From positions 1 to 27,491 of the forward strand of contig JAYKHL010000221.1 of assembly GCA_035284865.1 (NCBI GenBank): a stretch of DNA of 27,491 bases, written 5' to 3'. A model generated the notes under the pieces. The model searched no databases. It had not been told where the DNA came from and worked only from the letters and a program-made list of their open reading frames with translations. The translations under genes and the position numbers were made by a program. Every line of letters begins with the position of its first letter. Positions within the stretch are counted from its first letter, which is position 1. Origin of the DNA: JAYKHL01 sp035284865 (GTDB lineage Bacteria > Cyanobacteriota > Sericytochromatia > S15B-MN24 > JAQBPE01). This document shows, piece by piece, positions 7,417 to 16,099 of this stretch.

Positions 7417-10400
7417 GGCTCTGAGGCAGGTCCGGCGCCCAGCTCGTGACCCGGTTGCGGCCCGCAGCCTTCGCCGCATAGAGGCCCTGGTCGGCCCGGG
7501 CGAGGATGTCCGCGAGCTGGTCCTCACCGGAGTGAAAAGCCGCAACGCCCAGGGAACACGTCACGTGTGGCAGCGCCTGGAGCCAGCCCTCCCCGAGATG
7601 GATCTCGGCCACCGCGCGACGGATGCGTTCTGCCAGCCCCGCCGCGCCGGTCGCATCGGTGTCGGGGCACAGGACCACCAGCTCCTCCCCGCCGTAGCGC
7701 GCGGGCAGGTCCACCGACCGGACGGTGGCGGCCAGGGTGCGCCCGATGGCCCGCAGCACCTCGTCCCCGAACGCGTGGCCGTGGGTGTCGTTGAACCCCT
7801 TGAAGTGGTCGACATCCAGCAACACCACGCTCATCGGTCGGCCATACCGCCGCGAGATCTCAACCTCCCGTCCCGCCTGGTCCTCGAAAAAGCGCCGGTT
7901 GCGCAGCCCCGTCAGGGCGTCGCTGCTGGCTTCGAAGTCAGCCCGGCGGGATTGCTCGAGGAGGCGCTCGAGTTCCGCCGCCCGCCGCGTCTGGCTCTGG
8001 TAGAGCATGGCGTTTCGGATCGAAACGGCGGTGTGATCGGCGACGGCCACCAGCAGCTCCATGTCGTCCTGGGAGAAGGCACGCAAGGCGGCCTGGCTGT
8101 CGACATAGAGGGCGCCGAGCACCTCATGCGTGGAGCGCAGCGGCACGCACATCACGCTGCGCAGGTTGAGCGCCGCGATCGACTGCTGGGCGCTCATCTG
8201 CTCGTCGGCTCCGACATCGGCGACCGAGACCAGCTCGCCGGTCGCCAGGGCGTGCTGCAGGACCGACATCGAGGCCCGCGCCTCCGGTATCGATACGCCT
8301 CGGGCGTCCCAGGCAGCAGCCAGCTGGGGCTCACCGCCACCCTCCGGATCACGGAGGTACAGGAAGCCACGTTCGGCCTTGGTGAGGTCCAGCGTCAGCA
8401 GCACAGCCTGGTCGAGCACCGCCTCGAGCTGCAGCGAGTGGTTGACCGACCGGGCGAACTCGTTCAGGCGTTCGAGCTGCAGGCTCTGGGTGCTCCACGC
8501 CTGGAACAGCTGATCGTACTGCGCTGCAATCAGCTGCAGCTCGCGGTTCACGAGCTGCAGCCGTTCAAAGGTCTGTTCCCGCGTCACATGCTGCGGGCCC
8601 CGGGCCTCCACGGGGCTGAGCACCTGGATGCGGTGGAGGTCCGGCGTGGCGAGAAAGGCGTCGCGGGTCTCGGGGGCGACCGCCGCGGCCAGCGTCCCCA
8701 CGAGCTGCTGGGCCCGAACGAGGGCCGCCTCGGCGTTGGGCGTGCCTGCCAGCCCCAGCGCCAGCTCGACGTGGGCGACAGCCTCGAGCCAGGGAACCTG
8801 CCGGGCCTCGGCCAGCTCCAGCAGCCTCCGGGCCAGGGCCACGGCACTGGGCCGCTGCTCGGTGCGGTGCGCCTCGATGGCCGGCACGAGGGCAAGTGCC
8901 TCATACCACACGCCACCCAGCCGACGGGACTCCTCGAGGGCCTGCTCTGCGAGCTCGAAGGCGCGGCGCGAGTCTCCTCGGCGCTGGGTCAGGGTGGCCG
9001 CCAGGGTGGTGGCCCGCACCGCCAGGCAGCGCGCCCCGAGCTGGGCTGCCTGGTTGGTGGCCTCGGCCAGGTGACGCGATGCCTCCTCGAGGCGCCCGAG
9101 GCCCGCCGCCAGCTCGGCCCGCAGCAGGTCGAAGCGGACGTGGTTCTCGTTGGGTTCAGTGCCGGCGAGCAGGGTGACGAGGTCAGCCACGCAGGCCTCC
9201 GCCTCCTCCGCGGCGCGCGCCCAGACCAACGCCTCGAGGCGGTACAGCCCGACCAGCGTGCGGACATACTGCGAGGAGGCCGGCAGCGCGGCCACCACCT
9301 CACGGGTCTGTTGCAGCCCGCGCTCGATGCGTCCCTCCAGCACCTCGAGCAGCCCGAGCAGGCAGGCAGCCAGGGGGGCCACGACGGTGTGGTGGTGGCG
9401 CTCAGCCAGCTGCTTGGCGTCCGAGGCGCTCTGCCGGAGCTGCGCGAGGTCCCCCAGGTCGAGGGCCACGATGGCATGGTTCAGGTGCGCGACGACGTGA
9501 TCGTCGATGCTACCGAGCTCACCCGAGAGGGTCACGCACCGCTGGGCACTGGCCTGGGCCTCCTCGAGGGCGCCTTGCAGGACCTGAAGCTCGAACAGCA
9601 GGTTGGAGCTGAACACAAGGCCGCTCTTGTCACCGATCGCCTCCTGCACGGCCACCGCCTCGGCAAGCTCACGCATGCCGCGCGGCCGGCCCTCAGGGTC
9701 CGTCACCGCTCGCAGGTAGCCCACCTGGGACAGCGCGCTGGCGCGCCAGGAAGGCAGCCCTTGCTGCTGGGCCTCCTGGACGGCAAGCTCGAAGGCCTCC
9801 CGCGCCTCGATGCGCCGGTCCATGAAGTACAGCGCCCGACCCAGGTTGATCCGGGCGCGCACCCCCGTCCGACCGCTGCGGAGCTCAGCCGCGAGCGCGA
9901 TCGCCTCGCCCTGTAACTCGGCAGCCTTGAGGTGATCGCTGCGCAGCGAGTAGTGCTTGCCCGCCGTGACGAGCCACTCCAGCCGACGCGCCCGGTCGTC
10001 GAGGGGGGCCAGGGCCGCCTGCGCCGCCTCCACATGCTGCTTGGCGGCGTCCAGCTCATGCTGCCAGTGGTAACAGGTGGCCAGCGCGTTGTGGAAGTCG
10101 AACCGCAGCTGAGCGGGCACGTCGTCGCCGTGGCGAGCCGCCAGCGCCAGGCCCTGTCGGAGCAGGTCTGCCGCGGAGGTCAGGGCCAGCACCTCGAGGT
10201 TGCGCTCGGCGGCGATGAAGGCCCACCGAACGGCGCGGGCGGGGGCATCCGCTCTCAGGTGGTGGCCTGCGAGGGCCGTCAGCGTGGCAAGCGGCACGTT
10301 GCCGATGAGTTCGGCCCCCAGAGCCTCCGCGGCGACGGCCGCGGCGCCAGGGGCGTAGACCGCCTCGAGGTGGCTGGCCGCGGCCCGGTGAAGGGCCGTC

Positions 10401-12283
10401 CGGGTGGTGGGGGCAAGCCTGTCGTAGACCGCGGCCCGCAGCGCACCGGAGGTCAGCACATAGCCGGCCGTGCGGTGCTCGAGCAGCTGAGCGCGCAGGG
10501 CCTCGTCCAGGGCATCGAAGAGGTCTTCTTCGGACAGCCCCGCCAGGGCGCGGGCGTCCTGCAGGGAAAAAGGGTCCCCGAACGTGGCGGCAAACTCGAC
10601 CAGGCTGCGAGCTGCCTCGGAGACGGTCAGGATGCGCGACATCAACAGGTCCGCGGCATCGCGAGGCAGCAGGTCCGGGGGCAAGTGCTCGGGCAGCCTC
10701 CAGGTGCCGTTGGCCCTCGCCAGCGCGCCCTCGCGCAACAGGTGGCGCATCAAGGTGACAACAAGGCCGGGCAGGCCGCTGGCGGCCTCGTGCAGCACGC
10801 GGGTGAAGGTCGCAGGTGGGGTTTCAAGACCCAACATACCCCCCGCCAGGGCCTCCGTCGCTTCCGGCGTCAGCGGACCAAGCCGAAGCACCTCGTCCCA
10901 GTCGGGCGCCTCGTCGCGCTGGGCCACGACGATCAGCAAGGGCACCCTCGGGACCTGGCGCCGCAGCAGCTCCAGCAGGCCGGCCGAGAGCGGGTCCAGG
11001 TGGTGCGCCTCGTCGATGGCCAGCACGGCGCCGCCATCGGCAGCGATCGCAGTCAGCACGGCGACCACCGCGAGTTGCAGCTGGGTGCGAGCCGCCAGGG
11101 GCTCCGGCTCGATGGGCAGGGCGTCCTCGGCAGGCGTGAGCTCGGGGAGAAGGGTGCCAAGCACGGCGGCCTGCTGTCGCAGCAGGTCCGGACACCGCTG
11201 CCGCGCCAGCGGCAGCACGCCGCGCAGCACCTCGATGAAGGGCGCATACGGGGCGGCTGCCGCCGTTGCCCGCCCGAACAGCCAGGGCCGTTCCGCCAGC
11301 AGGACCTGCACGCGAAACTCGCCAAGCAACCGCGACTTGCCCACCCCTGCGGGGCCGGTGAGCGCTACATGGTGAGCCTCCCCGCCACGCAGGGCGGTCA
11401 GCAACTCCCCGAGCCGTTCCTGCTCGGACGCGCGTCCGACGAACGAGCTCTCCAGCAACGTCGCCGGGGCGTCCTCGTCCGACGCCAGCCCGAGCGCGGC
11501 GAGTGCGACCTCTGCGGCGTGGTAGCGGGCGGCCGCCTCCTTGGCCAGCAGCCGCTCCACGACGGTGGCGATGGCGGGCGGGACCTCCGGCGCCAGCTCA
11601 CGCAGCCGCTCGGGGGTGGCCGTCAGGTGGGCCCGAAGGTACTCGAGCGGTGAGCTGCAGGTGAAGGGGGGGGTGCCTGTCAGCACGTGATACGCCAGTG
11701 CTCCGAGGGAGTACAGGTCGGAGCGCGCGTCGACGCGGTCGAGGCGGGCCACCTCGGGAGACAGGTACAGGAGGGTGCCGCGCACGGCTTCGAGGGCCTG
11801 GCCCGTGACTTCCATCAAGCCGAAATCCATCAGCTTGACGACGCCATCCGCTCGCACCCGGATGTTCTCGGGCTTGAGGTCCAGATGCACGAAGCCCTGC
11901 TGGTGGATGTACTGCAGCGCCTGGCCGAGTTGCCGCAGCACCGGCAGGAAGGCCTCGGTCGCCATGGGCAGGCCCACGTCGAGCCCCCTGCCCTCCACGA
12001 CCTCCATGGTCATGTAGGGACGGCCATCAGGCAGCACGCCGTAGTCGTACACCTCACAGGTGTTGGGGTGCCGCAGGCGCGCCATCGTGCGGAACTCTTG
12101 CTTGAACCGCAGCAGGTGCTCGGCCTGGTTCTCAGCCTCTGAGAGGGCCTGTGAGATGACCTTCACGGCCACCTGGTGCCCCCGTTGCTGGTCTTCGGCC
12201 AGGTAGACGACGCTCATTCCGCCTGTGCCGAGGTGCCCCAGCAGGCGGTAGCGCGAACCGAGTTCGGGAGACACGTCCGTCAC
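7409..12283 (-). CDS. Multidomain signalling protein: Ser/Thr kinase - AAA ATPase - TPR - GAF - GGDEF
   Basis: A 1624-residue cytosolic protein. GTG 12283 was chosen because GAGGAGG lies just upstream and the kinase domain begins at residue 10. Kinase (about 10-265): Gly loop GTGGMSVVY, Lys41, catalytic loop HLDLKPEN (133-140; Leu replaces the usual Arg, Asp135 kept), DFG 153-155 and SPE. AAA/STAND-type ATPase (from about 280): Walker A GPAGVGKS (310-317), Walker B VLAIDEAHH (about 420-428). Helical TPR-like repeats span roughly 620-1240. GAF covers about 1274-1424. GGDEF (about 1450-1615) has DALTGLRNRRFF, active-site RYGGEEL and an upstream RSVD that matches the product-inhibition I-site. 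Cyanobacterial HstK-type proteins share the kinase-AAA-GAF order but end in a histidine kinase; here a diguanylate cyclase takes that place. First gene of the run leading into the HisC-like gene. Confidence 0.93.
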   Translation of the reverse strand: MTDVSPELGSRYRLLGHLGTGGMSVVYLAEDQQRGHQVAVKVISQALSEAENQAEHLLRFKQEFRTMARLRHPNTCEVYDYGVLPDGRPYMTMEVVEGRGLDVGLPMATEAFLPVLRQLGQALQYIHQQGFVHLDLKPENIRVRADGVVKLMDFGLMEVTGQALEAVRGTLLYLSPEVARLDRVDARSDLYSLGALAYHVLTGTPPFTCSSPLEYLRAHLTATPERLRELAPEVPPAIATVVERLLAKEAAARYHAAEVALAALGLASDEDAPATLLESSFVGRASEQERLGELLTALRGGEAHHVALTGPAGVGKSRLLGEFRVQVLLAERPWLFGRATAAAAPYAPFIEVLRGVLPLARQRCPDLLRQQAAVLGTLLPELTPAEDALPIEPEPLAARTQLQLAVVAVLTAIAADGGAVLAIDEAHHLDPLSAGLLELLRRQVPRVPLLIVVAQRDEAPDWDEVLRLGPLTPEATEALAGGMLGLETPPATFTRVLHEAASGLPGLVVTLMRHLLREGALARANGTWRLPEHLPPDLLPRDAADLLMSRILTVSEAARSLVEFAATFGDPFSLQDARALAGLSEEDLFDALDEALRAQLLEHRTAGYVLTSGALRAAVYDRLAPTTRTALHRAAASHLEAVYAPGAAAVAAEALGAELIGNVPLATLTALAGHHLRADAPARAVRWAFIAAERNLEVLALTSAADLLRQGLALAARHGDDVPAQLRFDFHNALATCYHWQHELDAAKQHVEAAQAALAPLDDRARRLEWLVTAGKHYSLRSDHLKAAELQGEAIALAAELRSGRTGVRARINLGRALYFMDRRIEAREAFELAVQEAQQQGLPSWRASALSQVGYLRAVTDPEGRPRGMRELAEAVAVQEAIGDKSGLVFSSNLLFELQVLQGALEEAQASAQRCVTLSGELGSIDDHVVAHLNHAIVALDLGDLAQLRQSASDAKQLAERHHHTVVAPLAACLLGLLEVLEGRIERGLQQTREVVAALPASSQYVRTLVGLYRLEALVWARAAEEAEACVADLVTLLAGTEPNENHVRFDLLRAELAAGLGRLEEASRHLAEATNQAAQLGARCLAVRATTLAATLTQRRGDSRRAFELAEQALEESRRLGGVWYEALALVPAIEAHRTEQRPSAVALARRLLELAEARQVPWLEAVAHVELALGLAGTPNAEAALVRAQQLVGTLAAAVAPETRDAFLATPDLHRIQVLSPVEARGPQHVTREQTFERLQLVNRELQLIAAQYDQLFQAWSTQSLQLERLNEFARSVNHSLQLEAVLDQAVLLTLDLTKAERGFLYLRDPEGGGEPQLAAAWDARGVSIPEARASMSVLQHALATGELVSVADVGADEQMSAQQSIAALNLRSVMCVPLRSTHEVLGALYVDSQAALRAFSQDDMELLVAVADHTAVSIRNAMLYQSQTRRAAELERLLEQSRRADFEASSDALTGLRNRRFFEDQAGREVEISRRYGRPMSVVLLDVDHFKGFNDTHGHAFGDEVLRAIGRTLAATVRSVDLPARYGGEELVVLCPDTDATGAAGLAERIRRAVAEIHLGEGWLQALPHVTCSLGVAAFHSGEDQLADILARADQGLYAAKAAGRNRVTSWAPDLPQSHG

Positions 12284-12311
12284 CAGCCCCCTCCTCGCGG
12301 GTGTGTGCCCT

Positions 12312-12317
12312 CTTATA
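12312..12317 (-). promoter_or_regulatory. -10-like TATAAG element before the giant kinase gene
   Basis: TATAAG (12317-12312) is preceded by CGGG and lies 28 bases before the GTG start, leaving room for the GAGGAGG ribosome binding site at the expected distance. No good -35 is seen, so it may depend on the extended CGGG context shared with two other sites in the window. It is the only promoter candidate found ahead of the four-gene run 12283-3916. Confidence 0.4.
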
Positions 12318-12436
12318 CCCGCCGCAAGCGCTCCCTGCTGTGGCGGGGGGCCCTGGCTTTCCCAGGGGCCTTGGGGGGGCTGGTCCCGGGGACGGGGGCC
12401 CGGTCGCCGAGGCCACCCGGTGGGGGCCGCAAGGCA

Positions 12437-12469
12437 CGGCGCCCTGCTCGCCGAGGGAGCAGGGCGCCG
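12437..12469 (-). terminator. Hairpin downstream of pepA, possible transcription terminator
   Basis: A perfect 13-base-pair stem (CGGCGCCCTGCTC pairing with GAGCAGGGCGCCG) with a seven-base loop, 29 bases past the pepA stop. On the minus strand it is followed by TGCCTTGCGG, a weak T-tract, so termination may be inefficient or factor-assisted. It separates the pepA operon from the giant kinase gene. Apart from this hairpin and the -10-like element before the kinase gene, nothing is seen in 12284-12497. Confidence 0.6.
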
Positions 12470-12497
12470 CGTGACGTGACGGTGCTTCCGAGGGGCC

Positions 12498-14018
12498 TCA
12501 GAGCGCGGGCCAGTGCTCCAGCACATCCAGCACGGCCCGAACGGGGGCGCCCGTGGGGCCCTTCGGCCGGTAGGGGCTCTCCTTCTCGGTCCAGGCCGTG
12601 CCGGCGATGTCGAGGTGCACCCAGGGCGTGTCCCCCACGAACCGCTGCAAGAAGCATGCTGCCGTGATGGTCCCTGCCTCGCGCCCCCCGATGTTCTTGA
12701 GGTCAGCGATGTCCGACCGGAGCAACTCGGCGTACTCCTTCCAGAGCGGGAGCTGCCAGCCTCGATCCCCGGTGTGCTCGCCGGAAGCCAGCACCTGGTC
12801 GATCAGGCCCTGGTGGTTGCCCAGGACGGCGAAGGCCTCGGTGCCGAGGGCGATGATGCAGGCGCCGGTCAGGGTCGCCATGTCGATGACGGCACAGGCC
12901 TGCTTGTCCTTGACGGCATAGGCGATCGCGTCGCACAGGACCAGCCGCCCCTCGGCATCGGTGTTCAGGACCTCGACCGTGAGCCCGTTGTAGGCTGTGA
13001 AAATGTCACCCGGCTTGAAGGCGGTGGCGCTTGGCATGTTGTCGGTGGCGGGCACGATCGCCACGATGTTCTTCTTGATACCGAGGCGGGCCGCGGCCGT
13101 GATGATGGCGATGGTGGCCGCGCCGCCCGCCATGTCGTACTTCATCTTCTCCATGCCTTCGCCGGGCTTGAGCGAGATGCCACCGGTGTCGAAGGTGATG
13201 CCCTTGCCCACGATTGCGATGGGGCGCTCGCCCGGGGTGCCCCCGGTGTACTCCATCACGATCAGCTTGGGCGGGTGGATGCTGCCCTGGTTGACGGCCA
13301 GGATCCCACCCATCTGCATCTCCTCGAGCTCGGCCTTCTCGTAGACCCGCACCGCGACGCCGGCCGCCTCGCAGGCCTGGACGGCTTCGTCTGCCAGCCG
13401 GGTCGCCGTGACCACGTTGCTCGGGTGGCTGATGAGGGTGCGGGCCAGGGTGATGGCCTCGACGATCACCCGGCCCGCCTCCACGCCTTCCTGGAAGGGT
13501 GCGGCGTCGCTGGTGTGCCAGGGCACGATGGTGTCGACGACGCGAATCTCGTCCCGCTCCCGCGTGCGGTACTCCGTCATTTGATAGAGGGCCATCCCGG
13601 CGCCCTCCGTGACGGCCTGACCGAGCGCCCGGGCCTCGAGCCCGGGGGCGCCGGCCTTCCAGCCGCGGGCCGCGTCGAGCGCCACGCCGACGGTGATCAC
13701 CTTGACGCCCAGCTCCCGCAGGGTCGTGGCACCCTTGCCGGCAGCCTGCCGCACCCCTTCGAGCGTGAGCTCTCCGGGCTTCCCGAGCCCCACGAGTGCC
13801 AGCCGCTTGATCTTCGCCTGCGGGGCATGGAGCACGAGGCTCTGGTTGGCCTTGGCCTTGAAGTCACCGCCGGCAAGCACCCCGGAGAGGAGCCCGCCGA
13901 GGGCACCGTCGAGCTCGGCCCCGATCCCCGCCGGCGCGCTCTCGCCCTCGAAAATGCCGAGGACCAGGCCATCGGCCTGCAGGTCGGCGGGGGCGCACAC
14001 GAGGGCGGAGACGTTCAT
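12498..14018 (-). CDS. pepA: Leucyl aminopeptidase (M17)
   Basis: A 506-residue cytosolic M17 aminopeptidase from ATG 14018, with AGAGGA about ten bases upstream. It removes N-terminal Leu and other residues from peptides using two metal ions and normally forms a hexamer. All catalytic residues are present two positions on from E. coli PepA: Lys272, Asp277, Lys284, Asp295, Asp354, Glu356 and Arg358, in the motifs VGKGITFDTGGISLKP, MKYDMAGGAA and NTDAEGRLVL. Length is normal for the family. It is the last gene of the Get3d-like, MBL-hydrolase, pepA run, 44 bases after the MBL gene. In some bacteria PepA also binds DNA; nothing here bears on that. Its intact active site contrasts with the degenerate M20 homologue nearby. 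Confidence 0.97.
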   Translation of the reverse strand: MNVSALVCAPADLQADGLVLGIFEGESAPAGIGAELDGALGGLLSGVLAGGDFKAKANQSLVLHAPQAKIKRLALVGLGKPGELTLEGVRQAAGKGATTLRELGVKVITVGVALDAARGWKAGAPGLEARALGQAVTEGAGMALYQMTEYRTRERDEIRVVDTIVPWHTSDAAPFQEGVEAGRVIVEAITLARTLISHPSNVVTATRLADEAVQACEAAGVAVRVYEKAELEEMQMGGILAVNQGSIHPPKLIVMEYTGGTPGERPIAIVGKGITFDTGGISLKPGEGMEKMKYDMAGGAATIAIITAAARLGIKKNIVAIVPATDNMPSATAFKPGDIFTAYNGLTVEVLNTDAEGRLVLCDAIAYAVKDKQACAVIDMATLTGACIIALGTEAFAVLGNHQGLIDQVLASGEHTGDRGWQLPLWKEYAELLRSDIADLKNIGGREAGTITAACFLQRFVGDTPWVHLDIAGTAWTEKESPYRPKGPTGAPVRAVLDVLEHWPAL

Positions 14019-14062
14019 CGGGACAGGTCCTCTTTCGGGTCGACAGGTGCGATGGGGCTGGG

Positions 14063-14674
14063 TCAGGTGAAGAAGGGGTTGGTGCGGCGCTCCTCGCCGA
14101 CGGTGGTGGTCGGGCCGTGCCCCGGGTGCAAGGTGACTGCGTCTGGCAGCGTGAACAGCTGGGTCTCGATGGAGGCCTTCAGGGTGACCCAGGAGCCTCC
14201 CCACAGGTCCGTTCGGCCGACGCCTCCCGCGAAGATGGTGTCGCCGACAAAGACGTCGTCGTCGTTCTGGTAGGAGGTGCCGCCAGGCGAGTGCCCAGGG
14301 GTTGCCAGCACCTTGATCCTACCACGCCCCAGCGGCAGGTCGGTGCCGGGCTCGATGATGTGATCGGCCACGGGGGGCGCCAGCGGCGGCAGGCCGAACA
14401 TGGCGCACTGCAGTGGCAGCTCCGCCAGCAACGGCAGCTCCCCACGGGGAACGTGCAGGGGGATGTCCCACCGGGCTTTCAACGCATCGACCGCCCCCAC
14501 GTGGTCCAGGTGGGCGTGCGTGAGCAAGATGAACCGGGGCTTTGCTCCCGTCGCCACGACCTCGGTGGCGATCCGGTCCGCCTCGTCACCCGGGTCGATG
14601 ATGGCAAGCTCGCCGTCGCGGACCAGGAGGTAGCAGTTTTCCTGGAATGGGCCGACGGTGATGGTGCGGATCAT
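14063..14674 (-). CDS. Metallo-beta-lactamase fold hydrolase, glyoxalase II-like (YcbL type)
   Basis: A 203-residue protein. ATG 14674 gives MIRTITVGPFQENCYLL, the standard start of this subfamily; a TTG six bases upstream is a weaker alternative. The metal site is complete: THAHLDH (His53, His55, Asp57, His58), TPGHSPGG, VGDTIFAGGVGRTD and LHPGHGPTTT. The length and the VGPFQENCYLL and HPGHGP motifs fit the short hydroxyacylglutathione-hydrolase-like group, which acts on thioesters, but the real substrate is unknown. It lies between the Get3d-like ATPase (24 bases upstream) and pepA (44 bases downstream), likely in one transcript. Cytosolic. Confidence 0.93.
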   Translation of the reverse strand: MIRTITVGPFQENCYLLVRDGELAIIDPGDEADRIATEVVATGAKPRFILLTHAHLDHVGAVDALKARWDIPLHVPRGELPLLAELPLQCAMFGLPPLAPPVADHIIEPGTDLPLGRGRIKVLATPGHSPGGTSYQNDDDVFVGDTIFAGGVGRTDLWGGSWVTLKASIETQLFTLPDAVTLHPGHGPTTTVGEERRTNPFFT

Positions 14675-14698
14675 GGGCAAGGACCTGCCGAAGCGACG

Positions 14699-15871
14699 TC
14701 AGGCCGGGGCTGCGAGGGTGACGACCAGGCAGCCATCCTGGAACCGTGCCCTGGTGGCCTGCATCCCGGCCGCGTCGCTCGGAAGCCGCACGATGCGCTG
14801 GTGTCCCATCACCGTAATGTACAGCTCGTCGCCATGTTTGGCCAGGTCCACCGCCTCGCGTGCCACGAAGGGCAGCAGGACGTGCACCTCCAGGGTCGCG
14901 CCTGCTCGGCTGACCCGCAGGGCTGACCGAGAGCCTCGCCGGGGCAGCACGCCCCGCGTTGGCCAGACGGTCGCGGCAAGCTCGAGCAGCGCCTCCACCC
15001 CCACCAGCGCCTCGGCCTGCCGCGTCACACGCACCACGGGGAGCGGGGAGAACGTCTCCTGGATCTCCTCGACCGCACGGGCCTCCCGCTGCCGCCACAG
15101 CCCCACCAGGGGATCGCTGATGGTGGCCGGCCACAGCGGGTTGACCAGCACCTCGTCGACGGTGAGCCCGTACAGGCTGAGCCAGGTGAAGAGGTGCCGG
15201 GACTCGGCCAGGCCCGGCGCGTCGGGAGGCACGATGAGCCTCACGGAGGTTGTCTCGGGGTCCGTCAGGAGCTCGGTCAGGGCCTCGAGGCCCCCCAGCA
15301 TCGCCAGGGCCTGATCGGCGAGGCCGGCGGGAGGGGGGGGGACGTGTCCGCCGATCATGGCAAGCCCGAGTTGCAGCTGCGCACCGTGGCGCTCGTACAG
15401 GGTGCGAGCCTTGCGCCCGTACCCGCCACCGAGGTGCGGGAGGGCCAGCAGCCGCAGCGCGAACCCGGTGGCGGCGTGGTCCAGCACCACGGCGTCGAAG
15501 CGCCCCGAGCTCAGGTGATGCTGGAGCGCCAGCAGGGCAGCTGCCTCCACCACCCCGGGCAGCAGCGTGAGCTCCGTGCCAGCGGGGGGCACGGCGAACT
15601 GGCTGCTCGCAACCCGTTCGGCGTAGGCGAGGGCGTCTCGCCAGGGCTCGGTCACGGCTTGCGCTGGCTCGAGCTCGGCGGCCCACACCCGGTCTGCGAC
15701 CGGAAGCGGGGCGCCCGTCAGGGGCACGCCCAGGATCGTGCCCAGGCTGTGGGCTGGATCCATCGACAGGAGCAGCGTCCGTGCCCCCTCCTGCGCCGCT
15801 CGGAGGGCCGCGGCGGCCGCAAGGGTGCTCTTGCCGCACCCACCCTTGCCGCAGAACATCAGCGCCCGCAT
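14699..15871 (-). CDS. ArsA/Get3-family ATPase with C-terminal alpha-crystallin-like domain (Get3d-like)
   Basis: A 390-residue protein from ATG 15871, with GGGAGG eight bases upstream. Seen: deviant Walker A CGKGGCGKST at residues 7-16, with the signature lysine Lys9; switch I LLSMDPAHSLG; and, in the switch II position, LDHAATGFALRLLALPH, where Get3/ArsA proteins have DTAPTGHTLRLL. The last 70-80 residues (LRVSRAGATLEVHVLLPF...DELYITVMGHQRIVRLP...ARFQDGCLVVTL) form an alpha-crystallin/Hsp20-like strand pattern. This is the layout of Get3d, described in cyanobacteria and plants, and of similar ArsA-like proteins of other bacteria. No arsenic-resistance gene is nearby, so arsenite export is unlikely; handling of hydrophobic or unfolded protein is more plausible. 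First gene of the run ending in pepA; the 228 bases upstream (15872-16099) show no gene or clear promoter. Confidence 0.87.
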   Translation of the reverse strand: MRALMFCGKGGCGKSTLAAAAALRAAQEGARTLLLSMDPAHSLGTILGVPLTGAPLPVADRVWAAELEPAQAVTEPWRDALAYAERVASSQFAVPPAGTELTLLPGVVEAAALLALQHHLSSGRFDAVVLDHAATGFALRLLALPHLGGGYGRKARTLYERHGAQLQLGLAMIGGHVPPPPAGLADQALAMLGGLEALTELLTDPETTSVRLIVPPDAPGLAESRHLFTWLSLYGLTVDEVLVNPLWPATISDPLVGLWRQREARAVEEIQETFSPLPVVRVTRQAEALVGVEALLELAATVWPTRGVLPRRGSRSALRVSRAGATLEVHVLLPFVAREAVDLAKHGDELYITVMGHQRIVRLPSDAAGMQATRARFQDGCLVVTLAAPA

Positions 15872-16099
15872 CTTGCGTCCTCCCGCCCCATCAAGGCCTC
15901 CCTGCGTCCTGCCGCCCGGGTGGCAACGGGCCTCACCGCCAGGGTCCCACGATCCCGGCCACCATCGCCAGCCCTGGACGCCGACCGCAGCGTCGCTGGT
16001 CGGTTACACCTTTCTCCCACCAGGCCCCCTCCTCGCTCCTTGCGCGCGGCGCCCAGCTCGTCGCGCTGCCAGCCCGCTCTCATCCGACCGTCGCTATGC

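Noticed and set aside
7388..9916. 842-codon plus-strand frame opposite the giant kinase
   Set aside because: Long antisense frames are expected opposite GC-rich genes; the minus-strand frame carries clear GGDEF, GAF and kinase motifs.
15859..16083. 74-codon frame between the Get3d-like and YaeQ-like genes
   Set aside because: Arg/Gly-rich composition typical of noncoding frames in GC-rich DNA, no ribosome binding site, and it overlaps the Get3d-like start.
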